Source of the DNA: an uncultured Clostridia bacterium
GTDB taxonomy: Bacteria; Bacillota; Clostridia; Oscillospirales; Acutalibacteraceae
Assembly: GCA_947627135.1 (NCBI GenBank)
Contig: CANQUV010000008.1
Span: 21,213-85,212, forward strand
Reading direction: 5' to 3'
DNA length: 64,000 nucleotides
The notes below the pieces were generated by a model. That model was not told the DNA's origin, searched no databases, and saw only the letters and a list, made by a program, of their open reading frames with translations. Position numbers and translations under genes: made by a program. Positions 35,687 through 45,546 of the stretch are shown piece by piece; the first letter of the stretch is position 1; every line of letters begins with the position of its first letter.

Positions 35687-38314
35687 CTATTCTTCCTCTG
35701 TAAAATCATTGTCCGAATGCGGAATATCCGTACCTAAAAGATTATTCCTCTCAAGCCATTCATTATATGTAATAAGAACTTCTCTGGGTTTTGAACCCTG
35801 ATGCGGTCCTACAATACCCATTTGTTCCATATCGTCTATCATTCTGCCTGCTCTGGCATAACCTACCTTTAATCTTCTCTGTAAAAGAGATGTTGATGCT
35901 TGTCCTGCTTCTATAATACACTTGATTGCTTCTTCCATTTTGTCATCAACATCAGGGTTTGAATTATCCTGTGACTTATTATCCTTTGAATTGCCGTTGA
36001 TATCTTCTGCGGCGATCCTTTTTATTTTTTCTTCGATCTCTGCATTATAACAAGCTTGATAAGACTTTTTAATATAATTTGTTACGCTTTCAATCTCTTC
36101 GTCGGAAGCATAACAACCCTGAACTCTTATTGGTTTTGGTGCACCAACAGGTGAAAAGAGCATATCGCCTTTTCCGATAAGCTTTTCTGCACCTCCAAAA
36201 TCAAGAATTGTTCTTGAATCTATATTTGAGCTGACCTTTAATGCAATTCGGCTTGGAATATTCGCTTTGATTACACCTGTAATAACATTTACGGATGGTC
36301 TTTGAGTTGCAATAACAAGGTGCATACCTGCCGCACGAGCCATTTGTGCAAGACGACAAATTGAATCTTCAACCTCACCGGGAGCTGCCATCATTAAGTC
36401 GGCAAGCTCATCAATCGCTATAACAATATTAGGAAGTTTTTCCTTCGCAACAGGAAGTCCGTTTACTTCCATTACGGGCTGGAATTCTTCACCATCCTCG
36501 TTAATTTCTGTGGGCGTTTTTTCAATATATTCCAAATTCTTTTCAATAAGTTTATTGTATGAACCGATATCCTTACAGTCATATTCAGAGAACAAGGTAT
36601 ATCTTTGCAGCATTTCAGATACAGCCCAGTTTAATGCACCTGCTGCCTTTTTTGCATCTGACACTACCGGGACAAGAAGATGAGGTATTCCTTTATATTT
36701 TGAAAATTCTACCATTTTAGGGTCTATAAGCAAAAGCTTAACCTCATCGGGAGTTGCTTTAAATAAAATACTTAATAAAATTGAATTTACGCAAACCGAT
36801 TTTCCGCTGCCTGTTGTACCTGCAATAAGAAGATGAGGCATTTTTGCAAGGTCTGTTACAACTATTTCGCCTGAAATATCCTCGCCTAAAACACAGGTAA
36901 GTTTACTTTCTCCGTTTTTAAACTGCGGAGAGTCTATCAAGTCACGCATTGTAACCATACTTACAAATTTATTGGGAACTTCAATTCCCACAGCAGCCTT
37001 TCCGGGAATGGGAGCTTCTATTCTTACTCCGTTAGCCGCTAAATTAAGGGCAATATCATCGGAAAGATTTGTAATTTTACTGATTTTAACACCAGGCGCC
37101 GGAGAAAGCTCATATCTTGTTACAGACGGACCCCTGCAAATATTTGTTATACTTGCATCAACTCCGAAACTTTTCAAAGTATCTACAAGCTTTTGAGCAT
37201 TAATACTCATTTCATCCATAGCTTTTGTACTATCATTATCAAGACTGGGGTTTAACAATGCAACCGGAGGATAATTATATTTTTCGCTGTCGGAAACAGT
37301 TTTTTCCCAAGGAACTTCAAAAACAGGAACTGTCTGTGGATCTGCTTGTTTTGCACCTGTTTCTTTTACAGGCTTCTTTTTGGATTTAGAAATATCGTCG
37401 GCAATAGCAGAAGCAGTAACTTTATTTTTATCTGATTTATTAACAAGGTTCATTATATTAATAAGTTTTTCTTTGGAAGTAGGTTCTTTTGCCGTACCTT
37501 CGTTATCAATAGAAATATCTATTTTATCATCAGTTTTAATTTTTCTTACACCGTTATCAATGGGAATATCTATTTTAAAGTTATTATCTGCTTTTTCTGA
37601 CCGTTCCCCTCTTTGAGCCTTTCTTTCAGCCTTTTTCTGATATGCCTGCTGAATATACTCTCCTGATTTTTCGTAAACATCAGTAACCTTTTTTCCGACT
37701 TTTTTGGCGGCATTACCTATATCAATAAGAGAAATCCCTGTAATTATAAAAATCAAAGTAAGCAATACAATAATTGTTATAACCGTTCCGCCGATCTGAC
37801 CGCATGCTACCATTAAAGGATATCCTAATACGCCGCTGACAAGTCCGCCGCCGGAATTAAAGTAATCACCTACTGAAGCAGAATCTATAAACAAACTTTG
37901 AAGCGCACTAAAATAATTAAGGTTTGTGTACTTATTCATCACAAAGAAATAAATAAGTGCGTCAGCCAAAAGAATTATTGTTACAATTAAAATACCTTTT
38001 GCCTTAATATGTGCAACCTGCTTTTCTTTAGCTGTTATTACAGCCAGATAAATAAACATTACCGGCAAAAGAACACTGCAAAGTCCGAACATTCCGAAAA
38101 TAAAATTTCTTACAGCGCTCCAGATATTTTCTCCCTTTATGATAATAAAGCAGGATATTAAAACGGCAACCGCCCCGAAAATCAATGCTTTTATCTGTGG
38201 ATTCATTTTACTTTTTTCAGGTTTTTTTAAAGTATTCTTTTTGGTTGATGTTCCAGTTCCTGATTTCTTTTTTGCTGCGGTTTTGCTTTTATAAGTTTTC
38301 TTTTTTGCAGCCAA
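35687..38314 (-). CDS. DNA translocase FtsK/SpoIIIE
   Basis: A 875-residue septal DNA pump with about four N-terminal membrane helices (residues 48-210), a polar linker, then the ATPase motor with Walker A LIAGTTGSGKSVCVNS and Walker B NIVIAIDELADLMM, and the C-terminal winged-helix gamma domain (STSLLQRRLKVGYARAGRMID) that reads orientation sequences. Translation starts at TTG 38314, 9 nt after AGGAGTG. In a sporeformer this protein is expected to move the chromosome into the forespore. A ClpP-like gene and uppP lie upstream. Confidence 0.96.
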   Translation of the reverse strand: MAAKKKTYKSKTAAKKKSGTGTSTKKNTLKKPEKSKMNPQIKALIFGAVAVLISCFIIIKGENIWSAVRNFIFGMFGLCSVLLPVMFIYLAVITAKEKQVAHIKAKGILIVTIILLADALIYFFVMNKYTNLNYFSALQSLFIDSASVGDYFNSGGGLVSGVLGYPLMVACGQIGGTVITIIVLLTLIFIITGISLIDIGNAAKKVGKKVTDVYEKSGEYIQQAYQKKAERKAQRGERSEKADNNFKIDIPIDNGVRKIKTDDKIDISIDNEGTAKEPTSKEKLINIMNLVNKSDKNKVTASAIADDISKSKKKPVKETGAKQADPQTVPVFEVPWEKTVSDSEKYNYPPVALLNPSLDNDSTKAMDEMSINAQKLVDTLKSFGVDASITNICRGPSVTRYELSPAPGVKISKITNLSDDIALNLAANGVRIEAPIPGKAAVGIEVPNKFVSMVTMRDLIDSPQFKNGESKLTCVLGEDISGEIVVTDLAKMPHLLIAGTTGSGKSVCVNSILLSILFKATPDEVKLLLIDPKMVEFSKYKGIPHLLVPVVSDAKKAAGALNWAVSEMLQRYTLFSEYDCKDIGSYNKLIEKNLEYIEKTPTEINEDGEEFQPVMEVNGLPVAKEKLPNIVIAIDELADLMMAAPGEVEDSICRLAQMARAAGMHLVIATQRPSVNVITGVIKANIPSRIALKVSSNIDSRTILDFGGAEKLIGKGDMLFSPVGAPKPIRVQGCYASDEEIESVTNYIKKSYQACYNAEIEEKIKRIAAEDINGNSKDNKSQDNSNPDVDDKMEEAIKCIIEAGQASTSLLQRRLKVGYARAGRMIDDMEQMGIVGPHQGSKPREVLITYNEWLERNNLLGTDIPHSDNDFTEEE

Positions 38315-38333
38315 AATAATTCACTCCTGTTTT

Positions 38334-39278
38334 TTAAAGTGGAAGTCCTGTAAATAAATTTGTTTGAGTAAACAATTCTATAATGCTTATAACAAGCATA
38401 ATAGCACCCACAATAGCTGTATAGATTACAAAAATAATCATTTTGTCTGTTTTTAACAGCCATTTAAAAATTACAATTGAAAAATATCCTACAACTGCCG
38501 CTGTAATCATACCTAATATAACGGGCAAAAATTCAAATTTAATTCCCTCGGGGGCAGTTAAGGCGTCTTTTCCCTCAAGCAAGGCCGCCGCAAGAATTGA
38601 AGGGATTCCTAAAACAAATGTAAAATCAAGTGCAGTCTGTTTGTTTATTCCCCTTAATTCTCCAACTGCAAGGGTTGTTCCGGAGCGGGATAATCCGGGA
38701 AAAATTGCGGCAACCAGCTGTCCTATTCCTACACAAACAGCGTCTATAACATTAAATTTATGTCTGCCTGGTCCCCTTGATGTTAAAATACCTTTTTTTT
38801 CATACCTTGCTTTTGTTTTTTCGTTTGCACGAATACCCACAAAAAGCAACCCGCTTGTTACAAGCAGAGACAAAGCTACAACAATAAAAAACTTTCCCTG
38901 AGTAAAAATATCTGCCAAATCTTTAACACTCATATCGTTTCCGATTGGAACAAAAAGTAAAAACAGAGGAATTAAAGCAATCACAAGCATCATAATCAAA
39001 TTTCTGTCGTAATTCATTTCACTCCATTTAAACTTGCCTTTAAAAATATCTTTAACTGTATGTAAAAATTCTTTAAATAATCGAACAATAAGCTTTCTGT
39101 AAAAAATCACTACCGCAAAAAGCGTTCCCAAATGGAGCATTACATTAAAAAACAGGTTACCCTCTCCCTGAATACCCATAAAATGCTGTGTTATGGAAAG
39201 ATGACCCGAGCTTGATACAGGTAAAAATTCCGTTAATCCCTGTACTATACCTTGAATAATTGCTTCTAAAACTGACAT
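38334..39278 (-). CDS. uppP: Undecaprenyl-diphosphatase UppP (BacA)
   Basis: Recycles the undecaprenyl-pyrophosphate carrier of cell-wall synthesis, and overexpression gives bacitracin resistance in the family. The 314-residue polytopic protein has the family signatures GLTEFLPVSSSGHLSI near the N-terminus and FPGLSRSGTTLAVG in the middle. It is somewhat longer than the usual 265-280 residues, mainly in the loop following KTKARYEKK. GGAGG precedes the ATG. Confidence 0.96.
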   Translation of the reverse strand: MSVLEAIIQGIVQGLTEFLPVSSSGHLSITQHFMGIQGEGNLFFNVMLHLGTLFAVVIFYRKLIVRLFKEFLHTVKDIFKGKFKWSEMNYDRNLIMMLVIALIPLFLLFVPIGNDMSVKDLADIFTQGKFFIVVALSLLVTSGLLFVGIRANEKTKARYEKKGILTSRGPGRHKFNVIDAVCVGIGQLVAAIFPGLSRSGTTLAVGELRGINKQTALDFTFVLGIPSILAAALLEGKDALTAPEGIKFEFLPVILGMITAAVVGYFSIVIFKWLLKTDKMIIFVIYTAIVGAIMLVISIIELFTQTNLFTGLPL

Positions 39279-39321
39279 TTGTTACCTCCGGATTATGTAT
39301 TCTTATGCAGAAGCATAAGAA

Positions 39322-40173
39322 TTATTTTTTATTGTTTTTATCTTTCTTTTTGTCTTTTTTAATCATATCATACAAACAGTCCATCGCCTGACTTAATGTT
39401 CCAACATTGTCTATAAGACCTTCTTTTACAGCGTCTTTGCCGTTTAAGATCGTACCGATGTCAAGTACAAGTTCGCCCGTATTCATAACAAGCTCATTGT
39501 AACGCTTTTTGGTAATTTTAGAATTCTCGCTGACAAATGTAGTTATTCTGTCCTGCATTCTCTGAAAATACTCAAAGGTTTGGGGCACTCCTATTGTAAG
39601 ACCTGTGCTTCTCACAGGGTGGACCGTCATAGAAGCGCTTTTTGCAATAAAGCTTTTCTTTGCTGCAACAGCTAACGGAATACCTATTGAATGACCTCCT
39701 CCAAGAACAATTGAAACCGTTGGTTTTTTCATGCCGGAAATCAGTTCAGCAATTGCAAGACCGGCTTCAACATCGCCTCCCACAGTATTTAAAAGAATCA
39801 AAAGACCGTCTATTCTTTCATCTTCTTCAATAGATACAAGCAAAGGAATTACATGTTCATATTTTGTGGTTTTATTTTGAGACGGAAGAATGTCATGACC
39901 TTCGATCTGACCTATAATCGTCAGGCATTGAATTATAGAATCCCTGTGACTTGTAACAACCGAACCCGTGTTTTCGATCTGCTCGGTATGTTCCTCGTTT
40001 ATGGGGCTGTCGTTTGAGATCTCCGATTCCGTATCGTTTTCAGATGAGTCATTTTCAGAAAAATCATTTTCTGAAGAATCATTTTCAGAAGAATTATTTT
40101 CTGAAGTATTGTTTTTTAATTTTCTTTTTTCTTCTTCTTTTAATTTTTTATTTGAATTATTGTTTTTAGACAT
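39322..40173 (-). CDS. ClpP-like serine protease (TepA/YmfB family) with repetitive acidic N-terminus
   Basis: The ATG at 40173 follows GGAGG. The 283-residue protein has a low-complexity N-terminus (about 20-60) made of SSEND-type repeats, then a ClpP/crotonase-like protease domain: [25 protein letters not shown], catalytic serine in [13 protein letters not shown] and histidine in MTVHPVRS. In Bacillus the TepA/YmfB gene also lies just upstream of spoIIIE; here uppP intervenes. The substrate is unknown. Confidence 0.85.
   Translation of the reverse strand: MSKNNNSNKKLKEEEKRKLKNNTSENNSSENDSSENDFSENDSSENDTESEISNDSPINEEHTEQIENTGSVVTSHRDSIIQCLTIIGQIEGHDILPSQNKTTKYEHVIPLLVSIEEDERIDGLLILLNTVGGDVEAGLAIAELISGMKKPTVSIVLGGGHSIGIPLAVAAKKSFIAKSASMTVHPVRSTGLTIGVPQTFEYFQRMQDRITTFVSENSKITKKRYNELVMNTGELVLDIGTILNGKDAVKEGLIDNVGTLSQAMDCLYDMIKKDKKKDKNNKK
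40034..40108 (-). repeat. Five 15-bp in-frame tandem repeats in the ClpP-like gene
   Basis: Plus-strand units TCGTTTTCAGATGAG, TCATTTTCAGAAAAA, TCATTTTCTGAAGAA, TCATTTTCAGAAGAA and TTATTTTCTGAAGTA each encode a pentapeptide of the SSEND type on the minus strand. Copy-number change would keep the frame. Confidence 0.85.
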
Positions 40174-40387
40174 TATGCTGCACCTCCATAACATAAGTTT
40201 TTCCAAAAAGTGCAGTATAATATACATACTTATTTATTATAGCATTATGAGAAAAAATCTTCAAGAAATTTCCGTTTTTTTCTTAATTATAATATTACAT
40301 ATAAATTTTTATAGTATTCTTATGATAGTATATTATATATTTTTAAGCTTATAATATATTATTTATTAATTTGGAGTGTGATTTTTT

Positions 40388-41668
40388 TTGGACCCTAACA
40401 TAATTTATGCTGTTGCAATTGTGATTTGCGTATTTTTATCTGCAATATTTTCATCAATTGAAACAGCAGTTTCATTCACAAACACGATCAGAATGAAAAA
40501 TTATGCCGATAACGGCAATAAAAAAGCAAAAAATGCACTTTATATACTTGACCATTTTGATAAAGCGTTAACAGCAATACTAATTTGCAATAATATAGTA
40601 AATCTTGGATGCTCATCTATTGCAACCGTTCTATGCCTTAACCTTTTCGGTGACGCAGGTGCAGCAATATCTACCGGTATCGTAACACTGCTTATACTCA
40701 CTTTCGGAGAAATCATACCAAAATGTCTTGCAAAAGAATATAATGAAGCATTTGTGTTTAAGCTTGGCGGTCTTTTAAAAACACTAATGATAATACTTAC
40801 CCCTGTTATTTTTATATTTGTTAAAATTAAAGAGCTTGCACTTAAATTAACCGGCGAAACAAAAGAACAGCCTGATGTTACGGAAGATGAGCTGAAATCT
40901 CTTGTAGAAACAATTGAAGAACAAGGCGTTCTTGAAGAAACCGAGCGTGAAATGGTGCAGTCAGTTCTTGATTTTGACGAAAAAACGGCAATTGAAATTC
41001 TCACTCCGAGAGTTGATGTATCGGCTATTGACATAGAAGACGATTTTAACACCATAAAGGACCTTATTTTAGAAAACAGATATTCCCGAATTCCCGTATA
41101 TGAGGATACTATTGATAATATTATAGGAATTTTGCACACAAGAGATTTTCTTGAAGAACTTGCAAAAAATGAAACCCCTGATGTAAGAAAGCTTATACAG
41201 CCTGCATACTTTATATTCAACACACAAAAGCTTTCTAAAATTTTAAGCGACTTTAAACGCAAAAAGCTTCATATAGCAATTGTTACAGACGAATACGGCG
41301 GGACCTTGGGAATAGTAACAATGGAAGACCTTATTGAAGAAATCGTAGGAGAAATCTGGGACGAAGATGAAGAAATAGAGCGTATGTTTACAAAAATCGG
41401 TGATGACGAATTTTTAGTAAGCGGAGATATGGAACTTGAGGATATGCTTGATCTGTTTAAGATCGACAGCAAAAACCTTGATAATGAAAACCAGACTGTG
41501 GGCGGACTTATACTTGACCAATTCGGAACAATACCTCAAAAAGGAGATAATTTTATTTTTATGGGTTTAAAAATTTCCGTAAGAGAAGTAAACAGTCAGC
41601 GCATTAAAAGAGCTTTGGTTAAACAGGTTAAAAAGGAAGAACCTGAAGAAGACGACCATAAAAAATAA
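40388..41668 (+). CDS. CNNM/CorC family (HlyC/CorC) membrane transporter
   Basis: A 426-residue protein with an N-terminal CNNM/DUF21 domain of about four helices (FLSAIFSSIETAVSFTNTIR, LTFGEIIPKCLAKEY), two CBS domains (ILTPRVDVSAIDIEDDF, IAIVTDEYGGTLGIVTMEDLIEEIVGE in adjoining parts) and a CorC-HlyC C-terminal domain. Such proteins are linked to magnesium/cobalt efflux. A TTG start lies about 10 nt after GGAGTG. A terminator follows, so it stands alone. Confidence 0.92.
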   Translation: MDPNIIYAVAIVICVFLSAIFSSIETAVSFTNTIRMKNYADNGNKKAKNALYILDHFDKALTAILICNNIVNLGCSSIATVLCLNLFGDAGAAISTGIVTLLILTFGEIIPKCLAKEYNEAFVFKLGGLLKTLMIILTPVIFIFVKIKELALKLTGETKEQPDVTEDELKSLVETIEEQGVLEETEREMVQSVLDFDEKTAIEILTPRVDVSAIDIEDDFNTIKDLILENRYSRIPVYEDTIDNIIGILHTRDFLEELAKNETPDVRKLIQPAYFIFNTQKLSKILSDFKRKKLHIAIVTDEYGGTLGIVTMEDLIEEIVGEIWDEDEEIERMFTKIGDDEFLVSGDMELEDMLDLFKIDSKNLDNENQTVGGLILDQFGTIPQKGDNFIFMGLKISVREVNSQRIKRALVKQVKKEEPEEDDHKK

Positions 41669-41685
41669 AAATTAAATAATTAAAC

Positions 41686-41730
41686 GCACCTAAAACTTTG
41701 TTAAAAGCAGAATTTTGGGTGCATTTATTT
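41686..41730 (+). terminator. Terminator after the CNNM/CorC gene
   Basis: GCACCTAAAA (41686-41695) pairs with TTTTGGGTGC (41713-41722) over 10 bp, followed by ATTTATTTT. Confidence 0.7.
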
Positions 41731-41809
41731 TCATGAAATGATTTACTTTACTGAACAGCAAAAATATTGTAAAATGTAATTACTTAATACTTTATTTACG
41801 GAGTAAAAA

Positions 41810-42553
41810 ATGCTTAAAGAGAATGAACATTATGAGCCATTGGGAAAGAACATTAAGGTTATAGTAAGCGAAAAACATCACTTTTCAACAGATACAATCC
41901 TTCTTGCAAATTTTTCTATACCTAAAAAACACGATAAAACTGTTGAACTGGGAACAGGCTGCGGAACTATACCATTAATATGGGCAAGGGAATTAGGAAA
42001 AAATCTTAATGTTACAGCAGTTGAAATTCAGGATGATGCCTATAATATGATTAAGCGTTCCGTTTTGATTAACGGACTGGGGAAATACATAACCCCTGTT
42101 CACGGCGACTTAAGAAATTTAAGAAGCAAATTAAAATACGGTTACTATGACCTTGTTGTTTGCAACCCACCCTATAAGCTCAATGGCAGCGGTATTGTAA
42201 ACCCTGAAAAAGAAAAACATATCGCCCGCCACGAAGAATCCTGTACTTTAGACGATATTGTAAGCTGTGCCGCAAGACTTTTGCAATTTGGCGGAAGACT
42301 TTGCCTTTGTCAAAGACCTGAAAGACTCTGTGATGTTATAGAATCAATGAGAAAACATCATATTGAGCCAAAGAGACTGCGTTTTGTTCAGCAGAGAGTT
42401 AGTAAAGAGCCGAAATTATTTTTAATTGAAGGCAGACGAAGCGGAAACAAAGGCAGTTTAAAGGTTGAACCGGTTCTGTTTATTGAAGACGAAAACGGCG
42501 ATTTTTCCAAAGAAATACGTGAAATATACGGAAGCTACAAAATCGATGAATAA
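41810..42553 (+). CDS. tRNA1(Val) A37 N6-methyltransferase family protein (YabB/TrmN6)
   Basis: A 247-residue class I methyltransferase with the SAM motif VELGTGCGTIPLIWA and the N6-adenine motif NPPY in DLVVCNPPYKLNGSG. The length and the N-terminal HFSTDTILLANF segment match YabB/TrmN6, which methylates A37 of valine tRNA in E. coli; the Firmicute substrate is less certain. It is followed by rsmI, as in Bacillus (yabB-yazA-rsmI), without yazA. ACGGAG precedes the ATG. Confidence 0.88.
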   Translation: MLKENEHYEPLGKNIKVIVSEKHHFSTDTILLANFSIPKKHDKTVELGTGCGTIPLIWARELGKNLNVTAVEIQDDAYNMIKRSVLINGLGKYITPVHGDLRNLRSKLKYGYYDLVVCNPPYKLNGSGIVNPEKEKHIARHEESCTLDDIVSCAARLLQFGGRLCLCQRPERLCDVIESMRKHHIEPKRLRFVQQRVSKEPKLFLIEGRRSGNKGSLKVEPVLFIEDENGDFSKEIREIYGSYKIDE

Positions 42554-42579
42554 ATAAAATAAATGCAGAGGATGATAAA

Positions 42580-43407
42580 ATGTACGGAGATTTATATGTA
42601 GTGGGAACTCCGATAGGCAATCTTGGAGATTTTTCTCCCCGAGCAGTAAAAATATTGTCAAAAGTTGATTTTATCGCCGCAGAGGATACAAGGGTAACTC
42701 TTAAACTTTTAAACCACTTTGAAATAAAAAAGCCTATGATAAGCTACTTTGAGCATAATAAGCGAGAGCGTGGAGAAATTATATGCAGCCGCATTATGCA
42801 GGGAGAAAGCTGTGCAATTGTAACAGATGCGGGAATGCCATGTATTTCTGACCCGGGAGAAGATTTAATTAAGCTTTGCGAGGAAAAAGGCATTAAAACA
42901 ATTGTCATACCGGGGCCAAGCGCCGTTATTTCCGCACTTGCATTATCAGGACTTGAAACAGGAAGATTTACCTTTGAGGGATTTTTAAGCGTTAATAAAA
43001 AAAGCCGCAAAGACCACCTAAACAGTCTTAAAAAAGAAAAACGCACAATGATTTTTTACGAAGCACCCCATAAACTTCCTGCAACATTGAAAGATTTTTA
43101 TGAATTTTTCGGAGAAAGAAAGCTGACAATTGTAAGAGAACTCACAAAAATTCACGAGGAAACGATTCGTACAAACACAAAATTTGCAGCAGAAAATCTT
43201 GCAGACGGAAATATAAAAGGTGAAATCGTACTGATTTTAGAGGGTGATAAAACCCCGAAACAAGCAGAATATGAATACACTCTCGATACGGCGGTTGAAC
43301 TTGCAAAAGAACTTATAAAAAAAGGTCAGAAACCCTCTGACGCAGCTAAAGAAGCGGCGTCAATATCAGGCTTTAAGAAAAATGAAATTTACAGGAACTT
43401 GATATAA
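42580..43407 (+). CDS. rsmI: 16S rRNA (cytidine-1402)-2'-O-methyltransferase
   Basis: A 275-residue tetrapyrrole-methylase-fold protein starting LYVVGTPIGNLGDFSPRA with AAEDTRVTLKLLNHF, TDAGMPCISDPGEDL and VIPGPSAVISALALSG, all RsmI signatures. It 2'-O-methylates C1402 in the decoding centre. It overlaps folC by one base (TAATG). Confidence 0.96.
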   Translation: MYGDLYVVGTPIGNLGDFSPRAVKILSKVDFIAAEDTRVTLKLLNHFEIKKPMISYFEHNKRERGEIICSRIMQGESCAIVTDAGMPCISDPGEDLIKLCEEKGIKTIVIPGPSAVISALALSGLETGRFTFEGFLSVNKKSRKDHLNSLKKEKRTMIFYEAPHKLPATLKDFYEFFGERKLTIVRELTKIHEETIRTNTKFAAENLADGNIKGEIVLILEGDKTPKQAEYEYTLDTAVELAKELIKKGQKPSDAAKEAASISGFKKNEIYRNLI

Positions 43408-44693
43408 TGACTTACGAAAATGCACTTAAAAAAATACATTCTTTGTTGACCTTCGGCTCACGGCCCGGACTTGACAGAATTAAGACTCTTCTTAAAATTA
43501 TGGGCAACCCGCAAGATAACTTAAAATTCATTCATATTGCAGGAACAAACGGTAAAGGCTCTGTTTGTCAAATGTTATCTGCTGTTTTAACAAAACAAGG
43601 CTATAAAACGGGACTTTTCATTTCTCCCTATATTACGGATTTTAGAGAACGTATTCAGATAAACGGAAAAATGATTTCAGAAGAAGAGCTTACAAACGCT
43701 GTTGAAGAAACGTTCCCTTTAGTTGAAAGTTTAAGGAGAAAAGACTGTATTATAACTGAATTTGAATATGTTATGGCTCTTGAATTTTATATTCACAACA
43801 AAGCAAACTGTGATGTTGTTGTGCTTGAAACAGGTATGGGAGGACTGTTAGACTGTACAAATGTAATTAAACCTCCCCTATGCTCTGTAATTACAGCGAT
43901 CGGTCTTGACCATACTGAAATTTTAGGCAGAACAATAGAAGAAATTGCCCTGCAAAAATGCGGAATAATTAAACCCCATAGCTTTGTTGTTACATCTGTT
44001 CAGGAAGAAAAGGCTATGAATGTTATTGAAAATACTGCAAAAGAAAACGGTGTACCCCTTTATAAAAGCGAGGATTTTAACATACAGGTTATTTCCACTG
44101 ATATTGAAAAAACTGTTTTAAAATACAACAATATGGAGCTTACTCTTTATTTATCAGGCCTTCACCAGATAGAAAATGCTAAAACTGCCTTAACCGTTCT
44201 TGAAAATTTGCGCTGTAAAGGGCTTTTAAAGATAGACGATATCAATATCATAAAAGGCTTTAAAAAGGCTGTAAACCCTGCAAGACTTGAAACAATAAGC
44301 AGAGATCCTCTTGTTTTGCTGGACGGCGCCCATAATCCCAACGGAATAGAGGCACTTAAAAAATCTCTTGATTTTTACATCAAAGGCAAAAGGAAAATCT
44401 GCATTTTAGGAATGTTAAGAGATAAAGACAGCATATCCTCAATAAAGCTTTTGGAAAACACTTTTGAAGAGGTTGTAACCGTTCCCATTAATAACCCCAG
44501 AGCGTTAAATGAAATTGAACTTTACAATAAATGTTTAGGTCACTTTAGAAAGGTCACACCAAAAAAAGATATTTTTTCTGCCTTTGATTACGCTTACAAC
44601 AAAGCAAAAGAAAATAATCTTGCACTTATAATCTGCGGTTCTCTTTATCTTTCGGGAGAAATTCGACCTTATGCGTTGGAAAAAGCAAAATAA
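43407..44693 (+). CDS. folC: Folylpolyglutamate synthase / dihydrofolate synthase
   Basis: Adds glutamate to dihydropteroate and folates. The 428-residue Mur-ligase-type protein has the P-loop FIHIAGTNGKGSV, the folC segment TEFEYVMALEFY, the metal region LETGMGGLLDCTN and the LLDGAHNPNGIEAL motif. Translationally coupled to rsmI. A terminator-like hairpin separates it from the sigF operon. Confidence 0.96.
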   Translation: MTYENALKKIHSLLTFGSRPGLDRIKTLLKIMGNPQDNLKFIHIAGTNGKGSVCQMLSAVLTKQGYKTGLFISPYITDFRERIQINGKMISEEELTNAVEETFPLVESLRRKDCIITEFEYVMALEFYIHNKANCDVVVLETGMGGLLDCTNVIKPPLCSVITAIGLDHTEILGRTIEEIALQKCGIIKPHSFVVTSVQEEKAMNVIENTAKENGVPLYKSEDFNIQVISTDIEKTVLKYNNMELTLYLSGLHQIENAKTALTVLENLRCKGLLKIDDINIIKGFKKAVNPARLETISRDPLVLLDGAHNPNGIEALKKSLDFYIKGKRKICILGMLRDKDSISSIKLLENTFEEVVTVPINNPRALNEIELYNKCLGHFRKVTPKKDIFSAFDYAYNKAKENNLALIICGSLYLSGEIRPYALEKAK

Positions 44694-44703
44694 ATTTATT
44701 TTT

Positions 44704-44712
44704 TGACAAGTG
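44704..44712 (-). promoter_or_regulatory. Possible Spo0A box before the sigF operon
   Basis: TTTGACAAG matches the reverse-oriented 0A-box consensus (TTYGNCAAA) in 8 of 9 positions and lies about 100 nt before spoIIAA. In Bacillus this operon is activated by Spo0A~P with sigma-H. It also overlaps TTGACA, so it could simply be a -35 element. Confidence 0.35.
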
Positions 44713-44732
44713 AATAATACAAATTTTTCAGT

Positions 44733-44775
44733 CCATACTTATTATTATATGAGTATGGACATTTTATTTTTAAAG
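44733..44775 (+). terminator. Terminator-like hairpin after folC
   Basis: GTCCATACT (44733-44741) and AGTATGGAC (44754-44762) are a perfect 9-bp inverted repeat followed by ATTTTATTTTT. It lies 40 nt past folC and 48 nt before spoIIAA, so the sigF operon must be transcribed independently or by read-through. Confidence 0.6.
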
Positions 44776-44809
44776 AAGAAACAAAAAATTTCAGGACAGG
44801 AAGTTAAAA

Positions 44810-45112
44810 ATGGTAAGAACAGAATTTGAAAACAATACTTTAACTGCATTTTTATCAGGTGAAATAGACCATAATTGTGCCTGTGCAATAAGAAATCAAA
44901 TAGACGGTCAAGCAGAAAACCTGCATCCTAAAACATTAAAGCTTGATTTTTCAAAAGTAAGCTTTATGGACAGTTCAGGCATAGGTCTTATTATGGGCAG
45001 ATACAGAACCATGTCGCTTTTAGGCGGCAGCTTGAAAATAGTAAATATTCCTCAAAGACTTCAAAAAATTGTAGAGCTTTCAGGAGTTGGAGCATTGGGG
45101 GTATTAAAATGA
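44810..45112 (+). CDS. spoIIAA: Anti-sigma-F factor antagonist SpoIIAA
   Basis: A 100-residue STAS protein. The phosphorylated serine lies in SKVSFMDSSGIGLIMGRY, the standard anti-anti-sigma motif. Unphosphorylated SpoIIAA releases sigma-F by binding SpoIIAB in the forespore. AGGAAG precedes the ATG. It overlaps spoIIAB as ATGA. Confidence 0.95.
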   Translation: MVRTEFENNTLTAFLSGEIDHNCACAIRNQIDGQAENLHPKTLKLDFSKVSFMDSSGIGLIMGRYRTMSLLGGSLKIVNIPQRLQKIVELSGVGALGVLK

Positions 45113-45546
45113 AAATTTTAAACGAAATGAACGTAAGCTTTTTAAGTAAAAGCTGTAATGAAAGTTTTGCAAGAAGTGTTGTTGCATCTTTCGTATTAAA
45201 TCTTGATCCTACAATAAACGAAATTGCAGACATAAAAACTGCGGTATCCGAAGCCGTTACAAATGCAATCGTACACGGTTATAAAATGGAAAGCGGTATT
45301 ATATACATAAATGCAAAAATAACAGATGCAAATAAGGTAATAATTAAAGTCAGAGACAAAGGCTGCGGCATTGAAGATATAGAAAAAGCCATGGAACCTT
45401 TATATACAACTGCCCCTGAAGAAGAACGGGCAGGACTGGGTTTTGCAGTTATGCAAAGCTTTATGGACAACATAAAGGTTTCTTCAAAAGTGGAAAAAGG
45501 TACAACTGTAACTATGGAAAAGTTCATAATTCCAAGAGCGAAATGA
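45109..45546 (+). CDS. spoIIAB: Anti-sigma-F factor / serine kinase SpoIIAB
   Basis: A 145-residue GHKL kinase with the N-box EAVTNAIVHGY, G1 box VRDKGCGIEDI and G2 box ERAGLGFAVMQSF. It holds sigma-F inactive and phosphorylates SpoIIAA. Coupled on both sides by ATGA overlaps, the invariant sporulation operon layout. Confidence 0.96.
   Translation: MKILNEMNVSFLSKSCNESFARSVVASFVLNLDPTINEIADIKTAVSEAVTNAIVHGYKMESGIIYINAKITDANKVIIKVRDKGCGIEDIEKAMEPLYTTAPEEERAGLGFAVMQSFMDNIKVSSKVEKGTTVTMEKFIIPRAK

Noticed and set aside
40540..41262. 240-residue antisense frame
   Set aside because: Antisense to the CNNM/CorC gene, serine-rich reverse-strand artefact.
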